From positions 1 through 64,000 of the forward strand of contig NCSJ02000212.1 in assembly GCA_002812745.2 (NCBI GenBank): a stretch of 64,000 bases of DNA, in the 5' to 3' direction. Numbering within the stretch: the first letter of the stretch is position 1; each line of letters starts with the position of its first letter. The notes under the pieces are model-generated. The model saw nothing but the letters and a program-made list of their open reading frames with translations, had not been told where the DNA came from and made no database searches. Positions 46,625 through 58,296 of this stretch are shown here, in pieces. The translations under genes and the position numbers were made by a program. Source of the stretch: Scytalidium lignicola. Its lineage: Eukaryota; Ascomycota; Leotiomycetes.

Positions 46625-47277
46625 TGTAGTTCGTATAAAGACTCTACAGCTCGAGGAAAGCGGGCAAGAATTGTATCACGACGGTTACAATTGCGTGATA
46701 GCCATCTTTAATGATNAAAAAAAGAGAAAGAAATTTTAGCAATATTATCTTTAATAATAACATCCTATCCTTTAAAGCAGCCACATACCCATGTTGTTAA
46801 CGTTTACGTGTTTGGACAGCAGAGTTGGTTGATGCAACAGCAAAAATTTCTGCACTAGGGTAAGATCTGTATCGTTGGTGATAGGATGCCGGCCCCACCA
46901 GCATGTAGGAGTCGAAGTCCGTCAGCTAATAGCCATGCGCGTTAGTACTTGGCCATAGTAATTAGTCTAAAGCAGAGGACCATTTATTGTGAATAGTATG
47001 GGGACGATAGCTCGGATGCGGAGTTCAAGTCCGTCTGTCGTCACTGCGAAGCAGGTTGATGTGCACATGTAAGAATGGCTGGAGACGATAAATGTAAGTT
47101 AGCTGAGAAGATTATCATAGTAGATTAGACAATGATCATGGATCTGTCGTGATCTTTGCCTAGAACACTTGGCTGGACAATTTTGTATTAAATCGATCCT
47201 GCTCCTCGACTCGGATAATAGTTCCCAACCCAATTGAAGATTATCCTACGCATTATCTTATACAATTCTCTCACAGA
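46625..47277. other. Divergent promoter region with a tRNA-like fragment
   Basis: Space between the MFS start and the arylsulfotransferase-like start. At 47003-47042, GACGATA can pair with TGTCGTC as a 7-bp acceptor-like stem around a GCGGA/TCCGT hairpin with loop GTTCAAG, resembling a tRNA that has lost its D and anticodon arms. This is a weak call. An N at 46716 adjoins an A run. Confidence 0.4.
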
Positions 47278-49048
47278 ATGCATTTATTAAACTTCCAATC
47301 GGCGTTGCAAACCAAGGCTGCCGCTCTGGCACTGGCCTTGACATTAATTCCAACTGTCTCTGCCAATTGGAGATACAAGTCTCGTCCTGACTTGTCCCCT
47401 CCTACGCTTAATATCACCATACCTGCTACGAAGGATGTCGAGACCGGATATCTTTTCCTCGCTCCTTTTGGCGGTTTTCCTGAAGGTACACACCATGGGC
47501 CACTACAAGCAGCTCCATATATCTTCACTGATACTGGCGACCTTGTCTGGTCTGGGTTTACATATTTCTCTATATGGGCTACCAACTTCCAAGCTGGTCG
47601 ACATAAAGGAGAAGATATTCTATTCTGTTTCGAAGGCAGTCATAACGCAGCATATGGACATGGACACGGACATACGACATTCCTAAACCAGAATTATGAG
47701 ACAATACGAGAGTTACGTGCTGGTAATCATCGCTTGACAGACAAACATGAGTTTATTATCATAGATGAGAAGACCGCACTAATCCAGATCTACCATCCTG
47801 TTCCATACAACCTCACCGCCTATGGAGGAAGTGATGAACAACAATGGATTGTAGACGCCAGATTTCAAGGTTAGCTTACACAGCGGTTTCTTGATGATCG
47901 CTCTCACTAACAAATACAGAGCTCGATATTGAAACGGGAGATGTTTTGTTTGAGTGGAGTAGTCTCGACTATGTCGACCCGTCTGGTCAGTTCTTATGGT
48001 CTTTCTCTATTAAACTAGATGCTTACAACTTACAGAAGCATATCTTCCCCTGAATCCTGGGCAGGCTGGTTCCGGATATAATAGTTCCGATGCTTGGGAC
48101 TATTTTCATATCAACTCTGTTGATAAGGATCAGGAGGGTAATTATCTGATTTCTGCCCGTGATGCCAATGCCGTCTACAAAATCAATGGCACCAGCGGGG
48201 CTATCCTATGGCAGCTTGGAGGAAAGTCGTCCAACTTTTCCCTCGGGAGTGAGGTAGAATTTTCTTTCCAGCACCATGCACGCTTCCAGGCAAAATCAGC
48301 CGATGGTACCAAGGAAATCATCAGTCTCTATGATAATTCTGCTCACGGCACCGAGAGTGGCCATGGCAAAGAAGTGCATTTGTATAAGTTTTCACGTGGT
48401 AAAATTATCGAGGTGGACACAGATACGTGGAAGGCAACTCTGGTGCAAGCATTCCACCCTCCGGACAACCTACTCTCTAAATCCCAAGGATCGACCCAAG
48501 TTCTGCCTAACGGCAATGTTCTTGTAAACTGGGGCTCGGAGGGTGCTGTTACAGAGTTTAAATCCGACGGAACCCCGATATTTCATGCTTACATGGATAG
48601 TGGGCTGTTGAGTGAGGGCGTTGAGAATTACCGCGGCTTTAGGTATAACTGGACGGGAATTCCAAATGAAGCTCCAGCCATTGTAGCGCTCAATGATGAA
48701 GATACGGCCACAACAAACGTTTATGTATCTTGGAATGGCGACACACGAACGAAGGCTTGGCGGTTCTATAGTATTGGTGAGAGTGATAGACGTTCGTTCT
48801 TGGGAGAGGTGAAGAGAGAGAGTTTTGAGACAGTCCTCCAGCTTGAAATTCTGACGAATGCAATCAATATCCAAGCAGAAGCCTTGGATGTAGAGGGAAA
48901 TGTCTTGGTCGACACTTTACCTGTTAAACCTGAGGTTATGGTGCATGAATATTCCGGCGCAGTTAAAAAGGAGAAGGCCGAGAAGACGGGGCTTATGCCA
49001 TGGCTTATGTTCAAGGGACAGAAGTTTTTCCGGAATCAGGATCTTTAA
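47278..49048 (+). CDS. Secreted arylsulfotransferase-like protein
   Basis: Three exons: 47278-47869, 47920-47985 (66 nt) and 48036-49048, giving 556 aa. It has a signal peptide of about 29 residues (AAALALALTLIPTVSA). The rest fits Arylsulfotran_2 (PF14269), a beta-propeller family: TGYLFLAPFGG, FCFEGSHNAAYGHGHGHTTF, KHEFIIIDEKTALI, HINSVDKDQEGNYLISARDA, WQLGGKSSNF, FQHHARFQ and GSTQVLPNGNVLVNWGSEG. Conserved His residues (HINS, FQHHAR) match positions used in ASST enzymes, which move sulfate between phenols without PAPS. Fungal members are uncharacterised, so the enzymatic role is an inference. Several NxS/T sites fit secretion. Both introns are 50 nt with clear branch sites. Confidence 0.88.
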
Positions 49049-50280
49049 GAGATTCCCACAGAAGTTGATATCCATGGAAGTTGCAGAACTCGAAATGTAG
49101 AGTGTCCTTTGTTCGATTTAGGTAGAAGGTAATTATGGAATACTTACACTAGTTTTGGAAATGTCAAGGAACGCAGAACGGTATCGGCGGGTCGTATACC
49201 TTTATTTAGTTTATGCGTTGATTTTATAATAATTTAACCTGAAAATTGCAATGATTTGAGCTACTTTAGAGCTCTCTTACAAAGTTTTTATGTGAATGAA
49301 GTGCAAAATAAATGCTAATTTTGCTTAATTTCTTCACAATACGGGTTGTACATTTTAGAATTGAATTAGGTTTGATGTAAACTCGACTTGATATTCATGA
49401 AAATGGCAATATTGCCTAGATTTACTATCTCTTGTAGCTGTGATAAGATACATGGTACCGTTATAATAATAAATACAGAGTAGCTATTAGCAAAGAAATC
49501 CTTGGGTAAATCACTTGTATTGAGTTATTAATCTGGACAGTCAAACCGCCACACTCCCTGCATGTCGTTCCTTCTGATTGTCAAGGTTTGATATATGCGC
49601 AGTGGAATGATCGGTTGAGTTGTAGTGTACGGAGCTTGTAGATGTAGTTGTTGTATGAAGGCTTGACGGTGGCTGATGGCATACTGCCTTGAGCTGTAGA
49701 GAAAGCTCAGCGAATAAAAAAGGCAAGCGCGCCAAGAAAATGTTAGCAAAGATAGAGTCTTTGCGATGTCTTTTATTCCACAGCGTGTGGAGCACAGCTA
49801 CTTCTTTAACCACTCACGGTGGTTTTGTAGCAGAGCTTGCCTGAGCATTACCGGATGGCCTACTGGTTGTTTCTGACCTCACAGTATAACAGTTGATATT
49901 CTGTTATATATTGGAAAGTATTAGGAAACAAGCTTGGATCTAGATTCAAAATTCCTGAAATAACTGAATTTAGGCTGAAAACTATCTTCATATTAGAATT
50001 GGAATTGGACTTGAAATTAAAATAGGAATTGGAATGAGAACGGGAATGGAAATTAACATTGCTAGAGCATGCCCATAAGATTTTACATACATGGATTCGC
50101 ATCAACAATATCATCAAGGTCAAGGGACGCCGAAGTCGAACACAGCAATTCTACAAGGATTCGCGTTAACAATGTCAAAGGTCAAGGGCTTACATGAACT
50201 CCAAGAACTGGATGGGCTATTTATGAGTAAATTGACAAGTGGTGGTGAGGGGCAGTACCCGAAACGCGTCGCACACGGGC
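49049..50280. other. Intergenic stretch with GGAATT-like repeat
   Basis: No supported gene. A degenerate GGAATT/GAAATT repeat lies at about 49995-50057. Small frames on both strands have no domain. Confidence 0.5.
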
Positions 50281-50907
50281 GTAAAAAAAGATGGCAAAAG
50301 GCGGCTAAAGGAGCGGAATGGGGAAGGAAAAGGAGGTCCAACTCCAAAACGAGGCCGGCTCCCAGCGTCTAACTAGACTGAGGAGGAGGAGGAGGAGCAG
50401 GAGGAGGAGATTACCTAGACCACCACCCTAGTAGACGTATGCATCCTCATCGCCGACACAGTTTACCAATCCAGTTCCCTCGATGATCCGTGGGCTGTAT
50501 ATGGTGGTGACGGTCAAGAAGCCAAACTTGCTTTTTATTAGCCCCAGGGGAAGAACTGCGAGGAGGCAGCGCTCAATGCATTGGCTACAAAGAAGGACGT
50601 AAATGAACATGTGTAATGTGCTTATGTGACGGGGAGTTCGGGGTTTGTTTGTGATGGGATTAAAGCCGGTACTCCAGCCCCTCCAAAGAACGGTGGAGGC
50701 AAGCCGAAGTAGGGCGGAGTAATCAAATATAAAACGAAGAAATGTTCAAGGTTTAATAAACCAGCTCTCACATTCTATGACCCAGATACCTGTATCCCCG
50801 TCAACGAAGGACTTGGTCTAGAATTCTCCCGTGGAGCAACCTGCAAAAATGAAACCATGGCGATGGTCGCGGGCTTCAAAGGAGAAAACTACGACTTTTT
50901 GGTGTAA
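50281..50907 (+). pseudogene. Nonsense-riddled Cys-containing reading frame, function unknown
   Basis: One continuous frame reads as protein-like sequence apart from five stops: TAG at 50374, 50416, 50539 and 50710, and TAA at 50614, with TAA at 50905 as a natural end. All can be explained as Gln codons (CAG/CAA) changed at C, the RIP-type change. Between the stops are TTLVDVCILIADTVYQ, SSSLDDPWAVYGGDGQEAKL, PQGKNCEEAALNALATKKDV, CAYVTGSSGFVCDGIKAG, FNKPALTFYDPDTCIPVNEG and GATCKNETMAMVAGFKGENY: several Cys, NxT and Gly/Pro-rich stretches like a secreted protein. A GAG repeat (50380-50409) encodes a Glu run. No family recognised. The true 5' end and any introns are unclear. Confidence 0.55.
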
Positions 50908-52153
50908 TGGGTTGAAAGGAGTGGATATGACAAAACCCGGGGGATAGAAGCAGGGGAGGAAAAATGCCGGTGGAGGGAGCATGGGATTGACTTTGGGGCT
51001 GAGTCTAGGATTGGTCGGAGGGTTATTGTTATTGGTGGGAGGATTAGCAGTTGCGTTTAAGATTAACTGACATTTTAGGGCTTGGACGTAGGAGAAGTTT
51101 GGGATTGGAGAGGGATATCTTGCTTTGTGAGAGAGAAGAGGGTACTCTAGGCCGGGGAGTTTGGATTTAGTATTAAGGTTTCTGAGCATGACAAGAACAA
51201 GAAAGGAAAGAGAGGCTGGGGGAGATATAAGTATTAACAAGATTGTCTTATAACTATATAGCAAATCATTAGATACCAACAAGAATGCTGTGAATCATCT
51301 CTCCTTTCTTCACTTAAGTAGACCATAATAGACCTCACCTAATTAGAAGTACGAGCTGCGACAACAAATAAGAACAAAAGCACGGCCAACCCTTAATACA
51401 GTAGGTTAAGATTATAGCCTAGTGCAATAAACTTGTGTTGTAGTTCTAGTGTGATCTACTCTGTTAAACTGTAACTGCCAAACCAAGTTGTCAGGCCTAA
51501 TTTCAAAAAGGCACGAGCAATCCTTTCCCCTAAGAAGTGCACTTGCTGTGTGAAGGGTGGTTTTCAGAATTTCACAAATATTACATGCGTGCAATTTCTC
51601 AGCCAACCACTTGAGCTCGCTTGCTTCACTAAAAAGCGTTTCTTCTGATCATCAACGTTAATAAAATGCAGCGGTCAACAGGATTGTAGCCTTAATTGGT
51701 GAATATCTACGAGTGGAATCCTCACTGATGTTCATGGTCAACTCAGTCTTGGTACCAATTCTCAGTCCTCCGCAAATCTTAAATCTCCTAGAGAATTCGT
51801 ATTGGCTCCAGCCAGGGGCAATTGCGTGTCCAGTTTCACCTGGAAGTTTTCCATCGTTGCTTTGATAGATGCACTGATCGGTCCTGCCTTGACTATCACT
51901 TAGAGATCAAGCAGTTTCTTAGAATGTGCTACCGGGACTTGCAACCTACTAGTAATTCGGAGACATGGGGTTTTTTGCACCATGAGACTCCCAGGAATGG
52001 GCGTGGTTTTAATGCCATTGCGGAAGTCGATTACGGTCCCAGTCGGAGTTATCGGACTCAGTTCTGGACACGTCAATTGGACTAGCTTGCATGTAAAGTG
52101 AGGTGACATCTGTGGTACCAGCCAGGATGTACCCTAGTCAATTATACCCTATT
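50908..52153. other. Intergenic stretch
   Basis: No supported gene. A minus-strand frame at 51412-51640 reads as fairly natural protein (ASELKWLAEKLHACNICEIL) with a possible splice acceptor in front, but the preceding exon could not be found and no family is recognised. A small plus-strand frame at 51822-52085 also has no domain. Confidence 0.4.
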
Positions 52154-54879
52154 CTATGAAAATGTAACAATATCTAGTTGAACAAGCACACAAGTGTCAC
52201 TTTGGACTACCACTCTGAGCATGTCGTCGATCCCGTGTACCCGGAAGGGAAATACAATAGTGTCTCCTGGAAGAAGTTGCTCCTGCTTGAGAAGATTGCT
52301 TGTGGGCCTTAACGGAATCATCATATTTTCTTCACTCCCGTCTGCCTCCAACGTAGAATTATCCCTCCTCCAACTAGTGAATATCCTGGCAAGGTAAAGA
52401 ATACCCATTGACACTGATGGGCGGGAGAGATAATGCATGGTATTCTCTCCTGCCGTCTCGTTTATCTTTATAGCTAAACGGCCACTTATGAGAATGAAAG
52501 CACAATCGCGCCATTTCAGGTCCAGTGTCTCTCCCTTGATCCCCCGGATGATGCATAAATCATCCCGGCTGAATGTGTTCAGCCCAAAAGACCAACCGCT
52601 AGAATCGCTTATTACTTTAAAAGCATCGAGGACTTTGTCGTCAGTCATAGGTTTCGACTGGTCTGATTCTATGTGTTAGCGAACCGCGTAACAAATCGTG
52701 CATACAGCCGTTTGTATGATTGTTCAAAGCTCTTACTATTTGACAGCTCCTCCCGCCAAGCATTTGCTTGCTGCAAAGTCCGGAAAGTTGGAATCTCATC
52801 TTTGGAAAGGGAGATATTGTCGCAAGTCTTCTCACTAGGCTCGTATATGAACCTGCAATTCAACCCAGCTCGCTTCAGATCAGCCCGAACCCCTGAGTTC
52901 GGCATGATGCCTGCCAAAGCCATGTGGATGTACTCTTCTGCTCTAGAACATACACTAAACTTTTGCTTTATTAATTTCCCAACACTTGTCTCGAGACGGA
53001 CTACGTTAGACATATCGATAATGATTGTTGTATTTCCACTTCGTGCTGCAACGAGGTTCAGACTTTTTTCTAAAGAGGGAAGTGTGGCAAAAACTAAAGG
53101 CCTATTTCAGCAAACATGTAAAGTGCAGAGATGTGGCTTGATGAGACGACTCACAGCTATATCCAGACATCTCTATGACTTGGAAATCTGGATATTCTAG
53201 TTGCTCTCTTCCTTTTTTGGAAATAAATCCGTTTAACTTCATAAATGGAATTTTTGTCAACGCCTCATCTGATGATTCAGATACGACATGTAACTTTTGA
53301 AGTGATAATGCTTGTGTGTGATCCGTAGTGTATGGAACGGCTTTTGCCACCTGAAGGTTATTAGCATCAGTCTAGTGTTTAAGATCCCCGACGTGTTGAC
53401 TTACCGAATCACAGGCACTGTATACGCAATGAATAACAATAGCAAGACCAATTCCGACTCCAAGTCCAATTGCGAACCCCAAGAATGTTGATGCTAATAG
53501 AGAACCCAAAAATACCGAGAATTCAAGCCAATGGAGGGTTTTGAAAGACTCCCAAGTTGCTTCTAAGACAAGGTCTATACCCAGGTATAGAACGAGAACT
53601 GACGCAAGAATCGTAGGGAGGTAAGGAAGGATCATTGGGCCAATGAACAGGAGCGAGGCTGTGAGCAACGTCACGGTGAACGATTCCCATCTCCCCCCAC
53701 GTGCTTCTGTGAATAGCCTCGAGTACGAAAACACGATGAGATTCGGTATCGTTCCAACCGCACCCGCGAGAATATTTCCAGCAGCACTCCCGAATAATTC
53801 ACGATCAATGTCTGCGGTTGCTCCAAGTCCCTGTTTAAGAGCCGAAACGGCGATGGGCAAGTTCAGCACCGCGATAATAACCACAAGCGCGATGTTCTTC
53901 GCTGGTCCTCCAATGGCTGACCATTGGACCTTGGAAAAGTCGAAAAGCCTCCAGTAGTTTGCCATTTCCAGGACTATTGAGATTTTAAAATCCTTACGTC
54001 CGGTAACGGGGAAGAGCCAGCCGTCATCGACCAGACCATCCAAGGTGTTGAGATGGGCGCGTCCTGTCGCAGCAGCCCCTACCCAGAAGAACGACGCAAG
54101 AACAATCATGAAGATCGGTATGTATAACGGATTCCTTGTGAAGCCAAGAGTGAACCTACTGAATATGTCCAACTTTGTCGAGACTAATAGGAGAAGAGCT
54201 GGACAGATTGTAGCAAACAGTAGCGGGAGTTGGCGAGGACTGAAGAGAATCTCGCCAGCAGTGGCCCATTCCAGGTTGGGGCTTGATGTAGGAAGTGTGA
54301 GCTCTAAGGAAATGATCACGAGTTCCACCCCGATGCTTCCTATTTATAATACAATTAGACAGAGTAGCATACGGAGTGCAGGACAGGGGAAGGAGTTAAC
54401 ACACCAATAATCCCGTCCAGGACAGTAGAGGGGAAGTATCCTACCACGAAGCCGCAGTGAAAGACACCTAGAACAAGAAAAATACCTCCAATCAAAAAGC
54501 TACACAGAGCATAGGCTGTAAGTGTCGTTGGTACCAGAGATATGCTGCCTTGACCGAGTTGGCCTTGAATATCCCCGGCGATTTCCCGGAGCAGTGGCAA
54601 GATTTCGACGAGCATAGAGCTAAGAGCTCCGCAGAAACCGGAACCCCCAAGGGTCAAAACCAGCTGTCCAGTTATGATACTAGTTAGATAGATGGCCATG
54701 CCAGACGGCATAACATTGTTGAAACCAGAATGCGGTCCGGCGGGAAAAACTAACATGCCAGTAGAGACTAGGTCAAGGAGGTTCAGGATGAAGCCTAGAA
54801 AGATGGCCGGAATGCTAGGGAATACCCGATGTCTGGTGAAGCGCTGCAACCATTTGTGATTTCGAAGAGTGTACCTCAT
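52154..54879 (-). CDS. SulP transporter with STAS and cyclic-nucleotide-binding-like domains (Vsb1-like)
   Basis: Five exons on the minus strand: 54405-54879, 53405-54339, 53155-53350, 52737-53093 and 52154-52668, giving 825 aa. Residues 1-470 carry the SulP/SLC26 membrane domain (PSIPAIFLGFILNLLDLVST, YFPSTVLDGIIGSIGVEL, GTIPNLIVFSYSRLF). A STAS domain follows (about 520-660; TTIIIDMSNVVRLETSVG), then a jelly-roll cNMP-binding-like domain (about 670-820; CAFILISGRLAIKIN, LLPGDTIVFP). This layout matches yeast YGR125W/Vsb1-type proteins, implicated in vacuolar basic amino acid uptake, rather than plasma-membrane sulfate permeases. Junctions are supported by restored sequence (LDGIIG-SIGVEL, GYS-FFATLPSLEKS, SN-KSDQSKPMTDD). 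The N-terminus is short for the group, so an upstream exon is possible. Confidence 0.85.
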
Positions 54880-55658
54880 ATTGGACGGTTTTTTTGTTCT
54901 TTCGTTTTGGATGTGCTCCACAGAATATTCAATATCTCGAAGGAGATACCTTAGATGATATTATAGATACGAAGAGCTTTTCTGGCCATAGCGGCCATAC
55001 GTTTGCTTGCTTACTGACCGCCAAGAATAGAGTGAGCCACGGCTCGCTGAATGATTCTAAAGTAGGAAAGGTCGGGCTCAAATCGACTGGTGTAGGGAGG
55101 GTGATTGGGCCATGCAAATTTCCTTCCGAGTTTCGTGTGAAGGCATTTCAGATTTTTGTTCAGTTTTGCTGAAAGTACGTGCGAGAACTCTTTCATCGCT
55201 ATGGGAATCAACTTGCTGAATATACGCAGATAAACTGGTAATTCTCAAAAATGACAAGCTAGATATTTTAATCCGACTGTTGACGGTTCACTTAATATAT
55301 TAGATACCTTAATTTGTATGATTAACACATGGGGAATTAAGGGAGAGGATAAACATAACGCACAACTGGGAGTTATAAACACAATTGAAAGCAAGGAAAA
55401 CCGCTGCTGTTTAGCAGTCATGTTGACTAAGGATGTACAAAGATAAACTAGATGTAATTAATTAAAGACGGAAACTCGACTACTGTGACAGCGGATTTCA
55501 TCAGGATTAAAAAGGCGGAGTAGACAATTTTATTATACAGAACTTCATTTCTCCCTCATAACCCTGGAGCTAGCCAGTCGTACTTCAGCTTCATAGAACT
55601 CTAAGCACTAATCGAACATTGCTGAAGGACCTTCAGGAGCCTCCACTCGCCAGCTTAT
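54880..55658. other. Intergenic stretch (SulP promoter side)
   Basis: Space upstream of the SulP gene, next to the 3' end of the hydrolase gene. The short reading frames here are not coding as far as can be seen; a missing 5' exon of the SulP gene could lie here. Confidence 0.45.
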
Positions 55659-57048
55659 TCAAAGCCCATTCTCCCCCAGAAAATCCGTAATGACCTTATA
55701 AGCCCCAGTAGCATTGTGGTGGAGGTTTATATTGTGACTCGCTCCGGGATGAATGACGGGAACGTACTTTGCGTTCTTGTAGTAAGTTTTTCCGGGCTCT
55801 TCGAAGATTCCAGGGCAGTACCCGTCGCAGAAAATGTAGTCGTACTCACCGCTTATTGCCTGGACAGGATTGTTAGCTGGGGTGTTTGTGAGGCATATTA
55901 TAGACACGAGGTGCTGGGGAGTGAACTGGGCATACAAGAACAGGACCGGTATAGTTGCTTGCATCCTTGGGACCACTTAGGAGAGTGAGGAACTCGGCGA
56001 CGGGGTATGGTTGCTTGACGATTTCGGCAAAATCGGCGGCAGCTTCTTCGTAATTAGGTTGATGGAAGTAACTATTGGTGTTGATTAGCCTGAGTGAGGC
56101 GCGTCAAAATAGATGGAACCTACTTGTGAATCTGGGCAAACTTGTCCGGCCAAGTGAGATAGCCGTTATCGCGGTCACCATAGAGGAGTGGATTCTGCAC
56201 GTTAGCTATTCTAGGTACGAAAGAGCGCAAGAGTCCGTTGACGTTGAGGCCTGTTTCGTTGAAACCGATTGCAGTCAGAATTACGGCGTCTGCTATCTCG
56301 GGCTGTTCAACAATGGCGGTATGAGTCGTGTATGATCCGAAGGAGAATCCCATGAGGGCCAGCTTATTAGGTTTTCCAAGGTTGCCGGTGTATTCACCTG
56401 CGCGGACTTTTTTGGCCAGTTCCTGGAGGACTGCTACGGCTGTGTTGAGTTGGGTAGAAAAGCCGGAGAGCCTACACAGGACGTCAGCCTAGAGGTTCCC
56501 AGATCGTGGGGGAAAAAGAATTGTTGTACCTACTTTTGAGAAGCTCCTGTTCCTAGACGGTCGTAAAAGAAAACGGAATAGCCTTGCCCAATCGCCCATT
56601 GTACGAAGTTGTATTCATCCGGTTTATGTGGCGAGTTCCAATGAACCCGGGCAGGACCAATACCATGAGTCGCCAAGATGACCGTCTTTTCCTTCCCATT
56701 CGTCTTTTTAGGAGTACAGAATGATGCTGCAATTTCGACAGTCTTAGTCAAGGTGACAGGAGCGGTTAGAGGCGCTGCGAACCCGGCGCTGGGACGAGTA
56801 GTCAAGGTTGAAAAGAACGCTTCTAGATCGTATGGTGTTTCCCATTTTGTTGCGTTAAATACGGCCTGTTCAGCTGTGATTGGCAAGGGAACCAGGTACT
56901 CTTCGCAGTGAGCAGCAGGCGGGTAGTAAGGCTGAGCAAGTGTGCCAATTCCCAGTGTGGTGCTACCGTAGCATGCATCCGTGGCTACGGATGTCAGGGA
57001 GCAGAGTATTTCAAGGCCCAACATAATGTTATTTCGGGGAGGATACAT
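55659..57048 (-). CDS. Secreted alpha/beta hydrolase
   Basis: Four exons on the minus strand: 56534-57048, 56124-56471, 55936-56071 and 55659-55859, giving 399 aa. The N-terminus has a hydrophobic signal-like stretch (IMLGLEILCSLTSVATDACY). The fold is clear: ILATHGIGPARVHWNSPHKP at strand 3/oxyanion loop, YSVFFYDRLGTGAS, nucleophile elbow LMGFSFGS (GxSxG), an acidic residue in ISGEYDYIFCDG, and the catalytic His in IHPGASHNIN. The last intron (GTATGC...GTCCAG, 76 nt, with CTAAC) is needed: without it the frame jumps between VLV and AISGEYDY. The substrate is unknown; relatives are fungal extracellular esterase/lipase-like proteins of no fixed function. Read toward the SulP gene's 5' end. Confidence 0.87.
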
Positions 57049-58296
57049 TGTGATAATATTAAATAAACAATGGCTATCGGTGGGGGAAGAAATTTAGAAA
57101 AAAAAGGCTCTCTGTTGTTTATAAAGAATATCTTGAAATGGTTTGAGATGGTTTGAGGTACCACATGAAATAGTAAGGCGCGAGAGCCTTCGTTATATAG
57201 TTAAAGAGAGCTAGCATGATTTAAAAGCAAAAAGGGGAAGTACTGAAGTTAGAAGAGGATGTCTTGTGTTAGCCTGTAGCAAGATAGTGATCCAGGAGGT
57301 GGTTTGGAGCCAAGGTGATGTTGTTGATGTTGGCAAACAGGTTAGATTGAGCGAGCTGAAGGAGTATTATTAGTAAGCATAGAACCTCAGAGGTGTCGAC
57401 TACACGCCCCTTTAAAACTTAACCCAATATCTAATTGTCAGACTCTTACCATCCATACCCTAGCATCTTACCACAGCCTTACTGATTTCTACATCCCGAT
57501 ACGCCTCGCGAAATATAGTTCATATGAGGACTTGGCAAACACCCGTGCCCCTTTCTTGGTGCTGGATTTGTAAAAAATTTTGCACTCGAGGCGCTCAGAG
57601 GCTAGAGCTCGGTAATTCCGACAAGATGGCTAACTGCTGCTGTGGAAGCATCAATATACCCCATACGGAATAACTGGACCTAGGGTGAATCCATGACGTG
57701 AATTAACAATACCTGCCTATGTGGCTATGTAGAGTGACAGATATGCATCATAGAGGATCCTGCTGAGCGTCCCATGGACCGTGTTCGAAAACGCTTCAGC
57801 TCTGCGCAGTAGATACTGTGCCCTTTGTAGACTTGGAGATGCTCGAGTTGTAGACACCTACTGACCTAGTAGGTGTCGATAAATACTAGCAAGGCTTGGA
57901 ATTACACGACTCTAGCATTGCTTGCTGACGTGCAACTACTTTGTGCGAGGGCCATAAACGAACAAAGACAACATTAACTAATGTGCTTAGGAAAATTACA
58001 GTGCTCTATGCAGTTCAGCTTAGATTTAAGAGAAATAAGAGAACCTATTTCCTACCATAGATAACGTAGACCATATCGAAGCAGTGACTGTGTCTTCTAC
58101 TGGACAACCGTCAAAGAAGATCTAGAGATAGAGGGAAAGAGTTTGATTGTGCAATCTAAGAAAACGTTGATGGTTTCATACAAGATCCCATTTACTAGAG
58201 AATTATCCAAGCTAGAACATCTTATCCAAACAGTGGAAGACAGACATATAACCCATCGAAAGTCCCATCATAGTCCTACAAATGATATCAATAGCG
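57049..58296. other. Intergenic stretch
   Basis: About 1.25 kb upstream of the hydrolase gene. No gene or recognised element; a possible CTAGTAGGTGTC/GACACCTACTA inverted repeat near 57855-57880 could form a hairpin. Confidence 0.5.

Noticed and set aside
51412..51640. Possible exon on the minus strand (ELKWLAEKLHACNICEIL)
   Set aside because: It reads naturally, but no upstream exon, start or family could be found; recorded only as a possibility.
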